The notes under the pieces: generated by a model
Databases searched by the model: none
Told to the model about the DNA's origin: nothing
Seen by the model: only the letters and a program-made list of their open reading frames with translations
Position numbers and translations under genes: made by a program
From: Saprospirales bacterium
GTDB lineage: Bacteria; Bacteroidota; Bacteroidia; Chitinophagales; JADIYW01
Direction of reading: 5' to 3'
Assembly: GCA_016711605.1 (NCBI GenBank)
Contig: JADJSS010000032.1
Span: 1-25,573 of the forward strand
Length of the DNA: 25,573 nucleotides
In this document: piece after piece, positions 15,651 through 24,351 of the stretch
Layout: every line of letters begins with the position of its first letter
How positions within the stretch are numbered: the first letter of the stretch is position 1

Positions 15651-16855
15651 TTATCGCATTGTCATTCGTCGTTCACTATCTAATTTTAATGCAGTAGCAA
15701 TCATAAATGTAAATGAAAATAAGGAAGAACCACCATAGCTAATAAAAGGTAATGGTATTCCGATTACAGGTAATATCCCTATTGTCATCCCAATATTAAT
15801 ACTTACATGCGTAAAAATAATTGCAACTACTGAATACATATAGACTCGTCCAAATGGGCTTCTTTGTCTATCTGCAAGCATTAGTAATCTTTGTAACATC
15901 AAAACAAAAACAACTAATAAAACTATTGATCCAAGAAAACCCCATTCTTCACCTATAGCAGAAAAAATAAAATCAGTTGAGGTTTCTGGAACATAGTTAT
16001 AACGAGTTTGGGTACCTTGTAAATATCCTTTGCCAATGATTCCACCTGAACCAATTGCAATTTTTGATTGATTTAAATTAAATGCGATTCCATGTTTTGC
16101 TTCTTTTGATAATTCTTTTCCCAAAACGACATTTATTCTATCTCGTTGATGTTTTTCTAAAACATTATTAAAAATATAGCTTACAGAAAATGTAAATATA
16201 CAAGTACCAATCATTATAATAGCTAATTAATAATATATGGATTGATAAGTAATGCTAGCACGCCAACAAGAACAATAAACAAACCTAAATAAATTACTAA
16301 ATCAGAAAGTCCTTCTCTGTTTAGAACAAAAATAAATGCAGCAAACACCAAGCATGAACCTGCGTCACCTTGTGCAGCAACCATTAATAAAGGAATACCA
16401 ATAATTGCATACGCATACAAATGTTCGCGTCTGGTTATGAAACGCATATTTGGCGTATCAAAATATTTTGCCAATGCTAATGCGGTTGCAAACTTTGCAA
16501 ACTCAGATGGCTGCAGCTTAAAAAATCCTAAATTAATCCAATTTTGATCGCCTTTAGTTCGTTCACCAAAAATAAAAACTGATACTAATAACAATAAAAC
16601 AACGCCATACATTGGATAGGAAATTAATTGTAGTATTCTTCTGTCAAAACCTAAAATAGCAAAAAACATAAGACCAGAAATTCCAGCCCAAAGAACTTGT
16701 TTCATGTAACTATGTTTCATACTAAATAAATCAGCAGTAAAATCGCCATTGTATTCTGTTGCAAATACACTCATTACTCCTAAAATAACTAAGAATAAAT
16801 AGCAGTATAAAACAGTGCTATCAATTGGATCGTATGCGCGTTTATTGGTTGACAT
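15651..16855 (-). pseudogene. rodA: RodA, SEDS peptidoglycan glycosyltransferase, split by a one-base frameshift
   Basis: Two adjacent frames together make one normal-length RodA. Bases 16855-16223 give residues 1-210, with the conserved GDQNWINLGFFKLQPSEFAK motif, and end in ...LLINPYIIN then TAG. Bases 16229-15651 in the next frame continue with LAIIMIGTCIFTF, then ETSTDFIFSAIGEEWGFLGS and GIPLPFISYGGSS, all expected in order. One missing base at about 16223-16229 (for example AATTAG in place of AATTTAG) accounts for the break. RodA polymerises glycan strands with PBP2 in the elongasome. Since every other operon member is intact, a sequencing error is the likely cause. Its ATG overlaps the mrdA stop codon by one base. 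Confidence 0.93.
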
Positions 16856-18891
16856 TATTCTTGAAAGATATCTTGATCGTTTGGTTTTGTAATATCAAAT
16901 ATTCTGGTTGAGTCAATTTTCTTTTTATCTTTTTTTTGCTGATCAATAACTTTTGCCGATTTTAATGAATCTTGAATTATTTTTTTTCGTAAAATAGAGT
17001 CTCTTTTTGCTTTTATTTTTTGAATTGAATCCATCATCATTTGTTGTGGTGTTTTTACAGAATCCATTTTTACAACTGTTTTCATGATGCGTGCTTTAAA
17101 CATGCGTTCTTGCAACGGTATTCTTTTTTTAGCGATAGTATCGTGCAAATATTTCTCAACCATTAATGATGCAATTGGCGCTGCATAGGTAGCACCAAAT
17201 CCAGCATTTTCAACAAAAACTGCAATTGCAATTTTCGGATTTTCTTTTGGTGCAAAACCTGCAAAGATTGAGTGATCTTTTCCGTGTGGATTTTGCGCAG
17301 TTCCAGTTTTACCACAAAAAGAAATATCAGGAATTTTTGCAACTTTTGCCGTTCCTGCCAACACTACTTTTTCTAAACCATCAGTTACATATCTAAAGAA
17401 AACAGTATCAAAACCAGTTTCATTTTTTATGCGTTTTGGTGTTTTGTATTTTTTATCTTTTACTAAATATTTACAAATTGTTGGCGTGACGTAATAACCT
17501 TTATTGGCAATAATTGCCATAGCATTTGCAATTTGCAAAGGTGTTGCCAGCACTTCGCCTTGACCAATTGAGTTTGAAATAATGGAAGCTGCGCGCCATT
17601 TTCCTTCACCAAACATTTTATTATAATACTTTACAGTTGGAAGGTTGCCTTTTTTCTCACCTTTTAAATCAATTCCTAATTTTTTTCCATAACCCATTAA
17701 ACTAGTCATGTCCCACCATTTTTGATAACCAATTTCTGGCGAAGCATAAATAGAATCCATAATAAAATCGTTGTAGATCTTACAAAAATACGAGTTACAA
17801 GAATATTGTAAAGCAGTTTCTACATCTGGAATTCCATGCACACCATGACATTTTACTACATGGTTTCCAACTCGATAACCACCTGGACAAAACCAACTCC
17901 ATTTTTCATCGTGAATATTATTTTGCATCATGATAACTGCTGCACCTGCTTTAAATGTTGAACCTGGTGGATACATCGCTTGAATTGGCCTATTGATTAA
18001 TGGTTTATAATAATCATTATACAAAACATTAAAATTATGGCGACGAAATCTGCCAGTTAATAAATTTGGATCATAACCTGGCGAACTTACATACGCTAAA
18101 ATTTCGCCAGTTGATGGTTCTATCGCAACAATTCCGCCAACTTTTCCTTCCATTAATTTTTCTCCATACGCTTGTAATTCTGCATCAATACCAGTTACAA
18201 TATCCCAACCTGCAATAGGTAATTTATCATCTTTGCCGTCTTTGTATTTTCCTTTATATGTATTTTTAACATCAACTACTTGAAAATTAGTTCCTTTTTC
18301 GCCACGCAAATAACTATCATAATATTGTTCGAGGCCAGTTGTTCCCATGTAATCGCCAAGTTCATAATAGCCAGCTGATTGTTCAATATTAGCATCCGTT
18401 ACTTCGCTTAGGTAACCTAAAAGAGCTGCACCACCGCGATATGGATACCGACGAACAGTTCTGGTGATATATGAAATAGATGGAAACTCAAAAAGATGTT
18501 CTTGAAAACGAGCGAATGTTTGCGCATCTAATAATTTTATAAATGGCGTAGGTTTGTTTGGTGTGGTGCGTTTTATGTCATCTAATGCTTTTCTTACAAA
18601 AGTAATATTGGTGCTTAGTAATTCGCACAAACGAACGGTATCTAAATTTTTGGTTAAATTGCATTGCACTAAAATATCGTACACTGCATCATTATAGACT
18701 ATTACTTTTCCTTTTCTATCGATGACCAAACCACGCGATGGATAGATGGTAACTTTTTTCACCACATTATCTTTTGCAATAGATTTGTATCCAGGCGTCA
18801 GCACTTGCAAAAAAAACAAACGCACAATAAGAATAGCAGCAACAATAAAAATTGCTTTTTCTAAAATTCCGCTTTCGTTACCACGCTGCAT
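16855..18891 (-). CDS. mrdA: Penicillin-binding protein 2 (elongasome transpeptidase)
   Basis: A 678-residue class B PBP that crosslinks peptidoglycan during cell elongation together with RodA. One N-terminal membrane helix (about 10-30) is followed by the dimerisation domain. The transpeptidase domain has the active-site STFK at 311-314, SCN at 364-366 and KTG at 528-530 (CGKTGTAQNPHG). The last hundred residues or so form a Lys/Asp-rich charged tail (KIKAKRDSILRKKIIQDSLK, then QQKKDKKKIDSTRIF) beyond the usual end of the domain. It lies between mreD and rodA, the standard order. Confidence 0.97.
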   Translation of the reverse strand: MQRGNESGILEKAIFIVAAILIVRLFFLQVLTPGYKSIAKDNVVKKVTIYPSRGLVIDRKGKVIVYNDAVYDILVQCNLTKNLDTVRLCELLSTNITFVRKALDDIKRTTPNKPTPFIKLLDAQTFARFQEHLFEFPSISYITRTVRRYPYRGGAALLGYLSEVTDANIEQSAGYYELGDYMGTTGLEQYYDSYLRGEKGTNFQVVDVKNTYKGKYKDGKDDKLPIAGWDIVTGIDAELQAYGEKLMEGKVGGIVAIEPSTGEILAYVSSPGYDPNLLTGRFRRHNFNVLYNDYYKPLINRPIQAMYPPGSTFKAGAAVIMMQNNIHDEKWSWFCPGGYRVGNHVVKCHGVHGIPDVETALQYSCNSYFCKIYNDFIMDSIYASPEIGYQKWWDMTSLMGYGKKLGIDLKGEKKGNLPTVKYYNKMFGEGKWRAASIISNSIGQGEVLATPLQIANAMAIIANKGYYVTPTICKYLVKDKKYKTPKRIKNETGFDTVFFRYVTDGLEKVVLAGTAKVAKIPDISFCGKTGTAQNPHGKDHSIFAGFAPKENPKIAIAVFVENAGFGATYAAPIASLMVEKYLHDTIAKKRIPLQERMFKARIMKTVVKMDSVKTPQQMMMDSIQKIKAKRDSILRKKIIQDSLKSAKVIDQQKKDKKKIDSTRIFDITKPNDQDIFQE

Positions 18892-18905
18892 GTATTATAC
18901 TAAAT

Positions 18906-19421
18906 TTACAATTTTGTTTTTCTCGCAAAAAATAAACTTATTAACCAAACTAAACTTAATGAACTGATTAAACTGAATATAGTTTTGAAAAATGTAGTGA
19001 CGAAGTTAGATATGGAAAACAATTCCAAAAAGAAATAAACTAAGTGATGTATAGAAAATAAAATAAGTATATAAAAAAAATACCAATTAATTCCTTGCTG
19101 TGATAATGTTGGCTCGTCTAATTTGTCCCAACCAGATTTTGGTTGAAAGGTGTCTAAAATAAAAGTTCTTAAATAACCAATTAATAAAAGTGAAGCTGTA
19201 TGTAAACCACCACCGTTGCTAAATACATCCACAATAATTCCTGTGAAAAATGCAAGTAATAAAACTGCAATTCGCGGTGTAAAAACAGGTAGCAACAAAA
19301 TAAACAACGGATAAATCATGATATAGACTCTACCAAATGGCAACTCATTCAATAGCAGCAACTGCAATCCTATTAGGAAAACGAAACGCAAAGTGTTATT
19401 GATGATAAATTTATTATTCAT
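18906..19421 (-). CDS. mreD: MreD, elongasome membrane protein
   Basis: A 171-residue hydrophobic protein with about five membrane helices, starting MNNKFIINNTLRFVFLIGLQ and containing the typical LNELPFGRVYIMIYPLFILL stretch. Sequence conservation in MreD is low, so position between mreC (8-base overlap) and mrdA carries much of the call. It helps link MreB and MreC to the wall synthesis complex. Confidence 0.92.
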   Translation of the reverse strand: MNNKFIINNTLRFVFLIGLQLLLLNELPFGRVYIMIYPLFILLLPVFTPRIAVLLLAFFTGIIVDVFSNGGGLHTASLLLIGYLRTFILDTFQPKSGWDKLDEPTLSQQGINWYFFYILILFSIHHLVYFFLELFSISNFVTTFFKTIFSLISSLSLVWLISLFFARKTKL

Positions 19422-20238
19422 TATTAATTAAGCGTTGCAATGAATCCAATTCATTCTTTTTATTATTTTTTACCACATATACATAACTCAAACTCGAAAT
19501 ATTATTGGTTAGGTGTACATTGATATCGTAGAAACTAGAACCTTCATCTGGTTTCACATCTTTTACAGTTGCTACCAAAACATTTGGCGGAAAAATAGAA
19601 GAGAAACCAGCCGTTACAATCGTGTCGTTTTTTTTCACTGGAATAGTTTTGCTAAATCCATCAATTTGCAATGTATTCGGATCGCTGCCATTCCAGCGCA
19701 AATTACCTAATGCATTAGAGTTTTTATGACGCACACCAACTAACGATTTTACACTAATTACAGACATTACTAAAGCAAAATTTTCAGAAACATTAGTTAT
19801 AATTCCAACCACACCATTACTGCTGATTACGCCAAATCCTTTTTGCAATCCATCTTTACTACCTTTATTTATAGTGATGTAATTGATGTTTTTGTTGATG
19901 CTATTATTCTCAATTTTTGCTACAACATAATCAAATGTATATAAATCTGAATTTCGTGGCAAGTTAGAATCTGATGGATACTGATTTTGAAATTGAATTT
20001 GCTTTTTGAGCAAAGCGTTTTCTTCGACCAATGCTTTATTGTTGGTACCAAGATGTATAAATGTATTAAATCCATTTACATAACCAACCACTGTACCAGC
20101 CATTCCATTAGTAGTATTTAAAAATTTTACTTCCTGGTATTTATGTGATTTAAAAATTAATGACAAAGCAAAAAACTCTAACACCACAAATAATATGAGT
20201 ACATAGAAACGAGAAAGTAAATAATATATGCTACGCAT
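19414..20238 (-). CDS. mreC: MreC, rod-shape-determining periplasmic protein
   Basis: A 274-residue protein with one membrane helix (about residues 10-30), a coiled coil (NNKALVEENALLKKQIQFQN, about 65-85) and the MreC beta domains with the conserved NYITINKGSKDGLQKGFGVI and GVVGIITNVSENFALVM segments. It activates PBP2 in the elongasome. It starts 4 bases after mreB and overlaps mreD by 8. Confidence 0.96.
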   Translation of the reverse strand: MRSIYYLLSRFYVLILFVVLEFFALSLIFKSHKYQEVKFLNTTNGMAGTVVGYVNGFNTFIHLGTNNKALVEENALLKKQIQFQNQYPSDSNLPRNSDLYTFDYVVAKIENNSINKNINYITINKGSKDGLQKGFGVISSNGVVGIITNVSENFALVMSVISVKSLVGVRHKNSNALGNLRWNGSDPNTLQIDGFSKTIPVKKNDTIVTAGFSSIFPPNVLVATVKDVKPDEGSSFYDINVHLTNNISSLSYVYVVKNNKKNELDSLQRLINNE

Positions 20239-20242
20239 GCGT

Positions 20243-21265
20243 TTAGCTCATCAAGAAAGTGTAACGGTCTCTGTTTTTTAACGCGATACCTGTACCTCGT
20301 GCCACTGCACGCAATGGATCATCTGCAACTTTTACAGGCAATTTTGTTTTTAATGCAATACGTTTATCCAAGCCACGCAACAAGGCGCCACCACCTGTTA
20401 AATATAAACCTGTACGATAAATATCTGAAGCCAATTCTGGTGGTGTAGATTCCAGCGCTTTCATAATGGCTTCTTCAATTTTAGAAATAGATTTATCCAA
20501 AGCACCAGCAATTTCCGAATAAGAAACCGTAGCTTGTTTTGGAATACCTGTTAATAAATCTCGTCCATGAACAGCATAATCATCTGGTGGAACTTCTAAA
20601 TCTTGCAACGCAGAACCAACGTGAATTTTAATTTGTTCAGCAGTTCGTTCGCCAATTAAAATATTGTGCTGACGCTTGATATATTCTACAATATCCGAAG
20701 TAAACTCATCACCAGCAATACGAATCGATTGATCGGTAACAATACCAGACAATGCAATTACTGCAATATCCGTTGTTCCACCACCAATATCAATAATCAT
20801 AATACCTTCTGGCAATTCTACATCTAAACCTATACCTAACGCCGCAGCCATCGGCTCATGAATAAGGTAACGTTCGCGTGCATTCGCATGTTCTGCGCTT
20901 TCAATAACGGCACGTTTTTCCACCTCAGTAATACCTGATGGAATACAAATTACCATTGTTAATGAAGGACGAAACCAACGGTTGCCATCAGTAATCATGG
21001 AAATAAAACCACGAATCATGGCTTCTGCTGCGGTGAAATCTGCGATTACACCATCTCGCAATGGACGAATCGTTTCGATATTTGCATGTGTTTTTTCATG
21101 CATCATCATCGCTTTTTTTCCAACTGCAATTACTTGATTTGTTTTTTTATCAATCGCTACAATAGATGGCTCATCAACCACTACCTGATCTTTGTATATA
21201 ATTACCGTGTTGGCTGTGCCAAGGTCAATTGCTATTTCTTTGTTTAGGAAACTAAATAATCCCAT
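20243..21265 (-). CDS. mreB: MreB, actin-like rod-shape protein
   Basis: A 340-residue actin-fold ATPase that guides lateral wall synthesis. The ATP-binding motifs are seen: IDLGTANTVIIYK (phosphate 1, residues 13-25), IIDIGGGTTDIAVIALSG (phosphate 2, about 156-173) and LTGGGALLRGLDK (adenosine). The N-terminal GLFSFLNKE is an amphipathic membrane-binding start. First gene of the mreBCD-mrdA-rodA operon, with its own consensus promoter. Confidence 0.98.
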   Translation of the reverse strand: MGLFSFLNKEIAIDLGTANTVIIYKDQVVVDEPSIVAIDKKTNQVIAVGKKAMMMHEKTHANIETIRPLRDGVIADFTAAEAMIRGFISMITDGNRWFRPSLTMVICIPSGITEVEKRAVIESAEHANARERYLIHEPMAAALGIGLDVELPEGIMIIDIGGGTTDIAVIALSGIVTDQSIRIAGDEFTSDIVEYIKRQHNILIGERTAEQIKIHVGSALQDLEVPPDDYAVHGRDLLTGIPKQATVSYSEIAGALDKSISKIEEAIMKALESTPPELASDIYRTGLYLTGGGALLRGLDKRIALKTKLPVKVADDPLRAVARGTGIALKNRDRYTFLMS

Positions 21266-21301
21266 TTTCTCGCTACTTTTTCTGCTATTTTAATAATGAA
21301 A

Positions 21302-21332
21302 CAAAAGTAAGATATAATAACGATACGACAAA
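21302..21332 (-). promoter_or_regulatory. Bacteroidota-type promoter of the mreB operon
   Basis: On the minus strand TTTG (21332-21329), exactly 19 bases, then TACTTTTG (21309-21302). The match to TTTG-N19-TAnnTTTG is complete. Start site near 21297, about 32 bases before the mreB ATG. Confidence 0.85.
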
Positions 21333-21408
21333 CGAGAAACGAAAATTTAATTTTAATTAAGAAAAGATTTTTTTGGAACTTATAAAAAGCTCAAAAAGCC
21401 AAGTTTAA

Positions 21409-22944
21409 TTAATGTTTGAAGTGTCGAACACTCGTTGTAACCATAGATAAATTATGCATATTACAATAATCAATAGAATCTTGATCTTTGATACTTCCAC
21501 CTGGTTGAATAACTGCTTTGATACCTGCTTTATCAGCAATTTCAACGCAATCTGGAAATGGAAAAAATGCATCACTTGCCATTACCGCATTTTCTAAGCT
21601 AAACCCAAAAACCTTTGCTTTGTGAATAGCTTGTTGCAAAGCATCCACACGCGATGTCTGTCCGCAACCCATTGCCAGTAACTGCTGGTCTTTTGCCAAA
21701 ACAATAGTGTTTGATTTAAGATGTTTTGCTAATTTATTTGCGAATAATAAATCTTTGATTTGTGCCTCTGTTGGTGTTATGTTAGTGACGCATTTCAACT
21801 CATTTTCTTGCTCTATTTTTTTGTCAAAATCTTGTACAATAACACCGTTTAGTAAGGATTTAAATTGCTTTGCAGGAAAATCAAATAACTTTTGTTTTAA
21901 TAAAATTCTGTTCTTCTTTTTCATTAATATCTGCAACGCTTCTTCCTCAAAATTCGGCGCAATTAATACTTCAAAAAACAGTTTGTCAATTTCGGTTGCA
22001 GTTGCTGCATCAATGCTTGCATTCGCAATTAACACACCACCAAACGCCGACACCGTATCTGCTGCATACGCTGCCAACCATGCATCTACTAAATTGCTAC
22101 GCGATGCCACACCGCATGCATTTGTATGTTTTAAAATTGCAAAAGTTGGAGTTGAAAACTCACTCATCAAATGCACCGCAGCATCAATGTCTACAAGGTT
22201 ATTGTACGATAATTGTTTACCATTTAAAATATCAAATACTTCATTGATATCACCATAAAAAAATCCTTTTTGATGTGGATTTTCGCCGTAGCGCAACGCT
22301 TCGCCGTTCAGGTAACTTTCTTTAAAGGTTTCATAAGGATCTTGCGATGCAAAATATCTGTTAATCAACGTATCATAATGCGAACTTACCGCAAATGCCT
22401 GTTTTGCATAGTTTTGGCGAAACGCTAACGAAGTTTGTCCATTGTTTTCTTCTAAAAATTTTGCTAACTCTGCGTATTGATTTTTTTGTGAAACGATAAC
22501 CGTATCGCTAAAATTTTTGGCTGCGGCACGAATCAACGAAATGCCGCCGATATCAATCTTTTCTATAACTTCAGATGTTATTTCGCCATCGAACAACGAG
22601 TTTTGATTTTTCACGGTTTCTTCAAACGGATACAAATCAACCACGACTAAATCCAGTTCAGGAATTTCGTATTGTTTTAATTGTGCAATATCTTCTGCAT
22701 TTTCTCTACGAGCCAAAATGCCGCCAAATACTTTTGGATGCAAGGTTTTTACGCGGCCGCCTAAGATGCTTGGATACGAAGTTAATTCCTCTACAGGAAT
22801 CACTTTGTAACCCAAACCTTCAATAAATGCTTGTGTTCCACCTGTTGAGTAGAACGTAACCTGTTGTTTTGCAAGTGTATGAATTAAGACATCTAAGCCA
22901 TCTTTATAATAGACAGAAACGAGTGCAGATTTAATTTTTTTCAT
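21409..22944 (-). CDS. purH: Bifunctional AICAR transformylase / IMP cyclohydrolase
   Basis: A 511-residue enzyme for the last two steps of IMP synthesis. The N-terminal MGS-like cyclohydrolase domain (residues 1-130) shows FYSTGGTQAF, LGGRVKTLHPKVFGGILARR (20 residues) and DLVVVDLYPF. The transformylase part shows RYGENPHQKG (218-227), LKHTNACGVA (271-280) with the catalytic Lys-His pair, and FFPFPDCVEIADKAGI and IQPGGSIKDQDSI near the end. Complete. It is transcribed separately from mreB, which has its own promoter 76-106 bases downstream of the purH stop. Confidence 0.98.
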   Translation of the reverse strand: MKKIKSALVSVYYKDGLDVLIHTLAKQQVTFYSTGGTQAFIEGLGYKVIPVEELTSYPSILGGRVKTLHPKVFGGILARRENAEDIAQLKQYEIPELDLVVVDLYPFEETVKNQNSLFDGEITSEVIEKIDIGGISLIRAAAKNFSDTVIVSQKNQYAELAKFLEENNGQTSLAFRQNYAKQAFAVSSHYDTLINRYFASQDPYETFKESYLNGEALRYGENPHQKGFFYGDINEVFDILNGKQLSYNNLVDIDAAVHLMSEFSTPTFAILKHTNACGVASRSNLVDAWLAAYAADTVSAFGGVLIANASIDAATATEIDKLFFEVLIAPNFEEEALQILMKKKNRILLKQKLFDFPAKQFKSLLNGVIVQDFDKKIEQENELKCVTNITPTEAQIKDLLFANKLAKHLKSNTIVLAKDQQLLAMGCGQTSRVDALQQAIHKAKVFGFSLENAVMASDAFFPFPDCVEIADKAGIKAVIQPGGSIKDQDSIDYCNMHNLSMVTTSVRHFKH

Positions 22945-22979
22945 CTAAATAAATTTATTTTTTTTAATTGTGTAGATGG

Positions 22980-23044
22980 AATATCCATTGATTTTTATTG
23001 TATTTGGATGGATATTTCATGAAATTTCAATTTCTGCAAAAGTA
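22980..23044 (-). promoter_or_regulatory. purH upstream region: -7 element and leader hairpin
   Basis: On the minus strand TACTTTTG (23044-23037) fits the -7 consensus, but the base triplet 19 upstream is GCA, not TTG, so the promoter is only half supported. Transcripts from it would carry a leader of about 85 bases with a 9-base inverted repeat, AATATCCAT (22980-22988) and ATGGATATT (23008-23016). This could be an operator or a leader hairpin; I see no known purine riboswitch. Confidence 0.4.
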
Positions 23045-23123
23045 CGGTGTTATTAGTTATTAGTGCTTAGTTTTAGTTGAATGATATGTTAAGTATTTTA
23101 TTGATTTGATAGATGCTAATCTT

Positions 23124-23206
23124 TGCCTCACCCTGTCGAGTTACACTCGACTTCCCTCTCCATTTGGAGAGGTTGGTCCTCGCCATAGGCGAGATTGTAT
23201 GAGGCA
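23124..23206. repeat. Cloverleaf-like palindromic intergenic element
   Basis: An 83-base unit closed by TGCCTCA (23124-23130) and TGAGGCA (23200-23206). Inside are three hairpins in a row: GTCGAGT/ACTCGAC (23135-23151), CCTCTCC/GGAGAGG (23155-23172) and CTCGCC/GGCGAG (23179-23193). G+C is far above the surrounding sequence. CCTCTCC-N4-GGAGAGG with a CCTCACCC flank is a pattern I know from scattered intergenic repeats in Bacteroidota genomes; copy number here cannot be seen. The rest of 22945-23339 shows only A/T-rich DNA and the purH promoter region. Confidence 0.7.
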
Positions 23207-23339
23207 ACATATTAAAAGAAAAATTAAATAGTAATTATTTATAATATAATTATTATTAACATACTTTAACATCAAAACCATTGCGCTTTTTTAGCTTGCT
23301 TATTACTTTTAAAATATTAATAAATAAAAAAAAATACTC

Positions 23340-23858
23340 ATGGGAAAAATTATTTTAAGCCAAGCAACAAAAGCTATTTTGGATGCTATGGTAGTTCAAA
23401 TCAACAATTCAGCAGCAACCTTTAAACCGTTTGCAGTTAACCTTACTGAAAAGGAAAAAGAAGGTGGCAGAAGCATGGCTGAAGGACGCGAAGGTTATGT
23501 AAGACTGGTATCAGCTATTGCGAATCAAAATCCAAATAGCTTAAGCAGAGCAGACAATCCTGCAGATTTAGTTAGTCTTTTAAATTATTACAGCAATTTA
23601 GCTGCAGATATTCAGGCAACTTACAGTTTGCTGGAGATATTAGAAGAAACTCAATTGGGTGCAGCTTGTGATATTATGAAATTAACTGACAGGTATGTAA
23701 ATAATTTACAAATAGACCGAGGCAACAATGCAGCGTTAGATATTGCAATGCGTGAAGTAGATGAATGGAACAAACGTTTTGCCAACACAGGTGCAACTGC
23801 TGCTAAAAAAGCTGCTGAAGCAAATAAAGAAAACACTGAAAATACCGAAGAACAATAA
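23340..23858 (+). CDS. Unknown small cytoplasmic helical protein
   Basis: A 172-residue protein without signal peptide or membrane helix. It looks all-helical (QATKAILDAMVVQINNSAAT; LLEILEETQLGAACDIMKLT) and ends in a Glu/Asn/Thr-rich tail (ANKENTENTEEQ). I do not recognise a family. Codon use resembles the neighbours and a good terminator follows, so a real gene is likely. It stands alone between repeat elements. Confidence 0.8.
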   Translation: MGKIILSQATKAILDAMVVQINNSAATFKPFAVNLTEKEKEGGRSMAEGREGYVRLVSAIANQNPNSLSRADNPADLVSLLNYYSNLAADIQATYSLLEILEETQLGAACDIMKLTDRYVNNLQIDRGNNAALDIAMREVDEWNKRFANTGATAAKKAAEANKENTENTEEQ

Positions 23859-23887
23859 CAACTGTAAAACAATAGCTAATACTGCTA

Positions 23888-23920
23888 AAAATGCGCTGAT
23901 TTTATCAGCGCATTTTTTTT
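23888..23920 (+). terminator. Intrinsic terminator of the 23340-23858 gene
   Basis: ATGCGCTGAT (23891-23900) and ATCAGCGCAT (23904-23913) are perfect arms with a 3-base loop, followed by T and preceded by A. This is a strong terminator. Confidence 0.93.
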
Positions 23921-23966
23921 GACCTAATTTTTGATTTAAAATAATGCTTTGCCATATTTTACCAAA

Positions 23967-24176
23967 GGCGTTCCTTCCATTTTTACAGGTACACGTCTGA
24001 TTTCTGTACGGACGCCTACCTTTTTACTAGGCACGCCTATGTTTTTAGTAGGCGCGCCTACCTTTTTTACAGGCGTGCCTACAATTTGGGTAGGTGCGCC
24101 TACCTTTTTCATAGGCGAGCATGCGATTTTGGTAGGCGTGGCTGTGTTAAGGTATGGCTTGGTTAGGTTGAGCGTT
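23967..24176. repeat. Array of about ten degenerate 21-base repeats with palindromic cores
   Basis: Units begin at 23967, 23988, 24009, 24030, 24051, 24072, 24093, 24114, 24135 and (very degenerate) 24156. The consensus is close to GGCGCGCCTACCTTTTTxxTA. At each junction TA plus GGCGYGCCTA forms a near or perfect palindrome, best at 24048-24061 (GTAGGCGCGCCTAC). The units drift most at the two ends. The exact 21-base period keeps an 82-codon frame open (23949-24197) with a 7-residue repeat such as VGAPTFF, but its composition argues for a DNA-level array rather than a protein. Confidence 0.85.
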
Positions 24177-24202
24177 TTAGTACTAAGAAATTTATAAAAA
24201 AC

Positions 24203-24267
24203 ATGCGCAAAACGAATAATTTTCTAAAACAATTATTTAAAATACGCAATGCGCAAAACGGATAATT
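24203..24267. repeat. Direct repeat pair
   Basis: ATGCGCAAAACGAATAATT (24203-24221) recurs as ATGCGCAAAACGGATAATT (24249-24267), 18 of 19 bases identical, 46 bases apart, in A/T-rich non-coding DNA right after the 21-base array. Confidence 0.75.
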
Positions 24268-24317
24268 ATTTTTCTTAATTCACTATATATCAATGAATAA
24301 AATAGTTTTATTAAATA

Positions 24318-24348
24318 TTTGGTTAATCAGTTGAGTTGCGTATATTTG
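24318..24348 (+). promoter_or_regulatory. Bacteroidota-type promoter with no gene directly behind it
   Basis: TTTG (24318-24321), exactly 19 bases, then TATATTTG (24341-24348): complete match to TTTG-N19-TAnnTTTG. The start would be near 24353, some 250 bases before the next ORF, so the transcript has a long structured leader or is a separate small RNA. Confidence 0.75.
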
Positions 24349-24351
24349 AGA

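Noticed and set aside
21707..22258. 183-codon + strand ORF opposite purH
   Set aside because: It lies fully inside the well-supported purH gene on the other strand and has a Cys/Phe/Asn-rich composition typical of antisense frames.
23261..23311. Promoter for the 23340-23858 gene (TTG at 23281 and TACTTTTA at 23304-23311)
   Set aside because: Spacing is 20 rather than 19 and the last base of the -7 element is A, so it was too weak to list.
23949..24197. 82-codon ORF with a 7-residue repeat (VGAPTFF-like)
   Set aside because: It exists because the 21-base DNA repeat is a multiple of three. There is no supported start signal, the composition is unlike any neighbour, and the DNA palindromes explain the pattern better.
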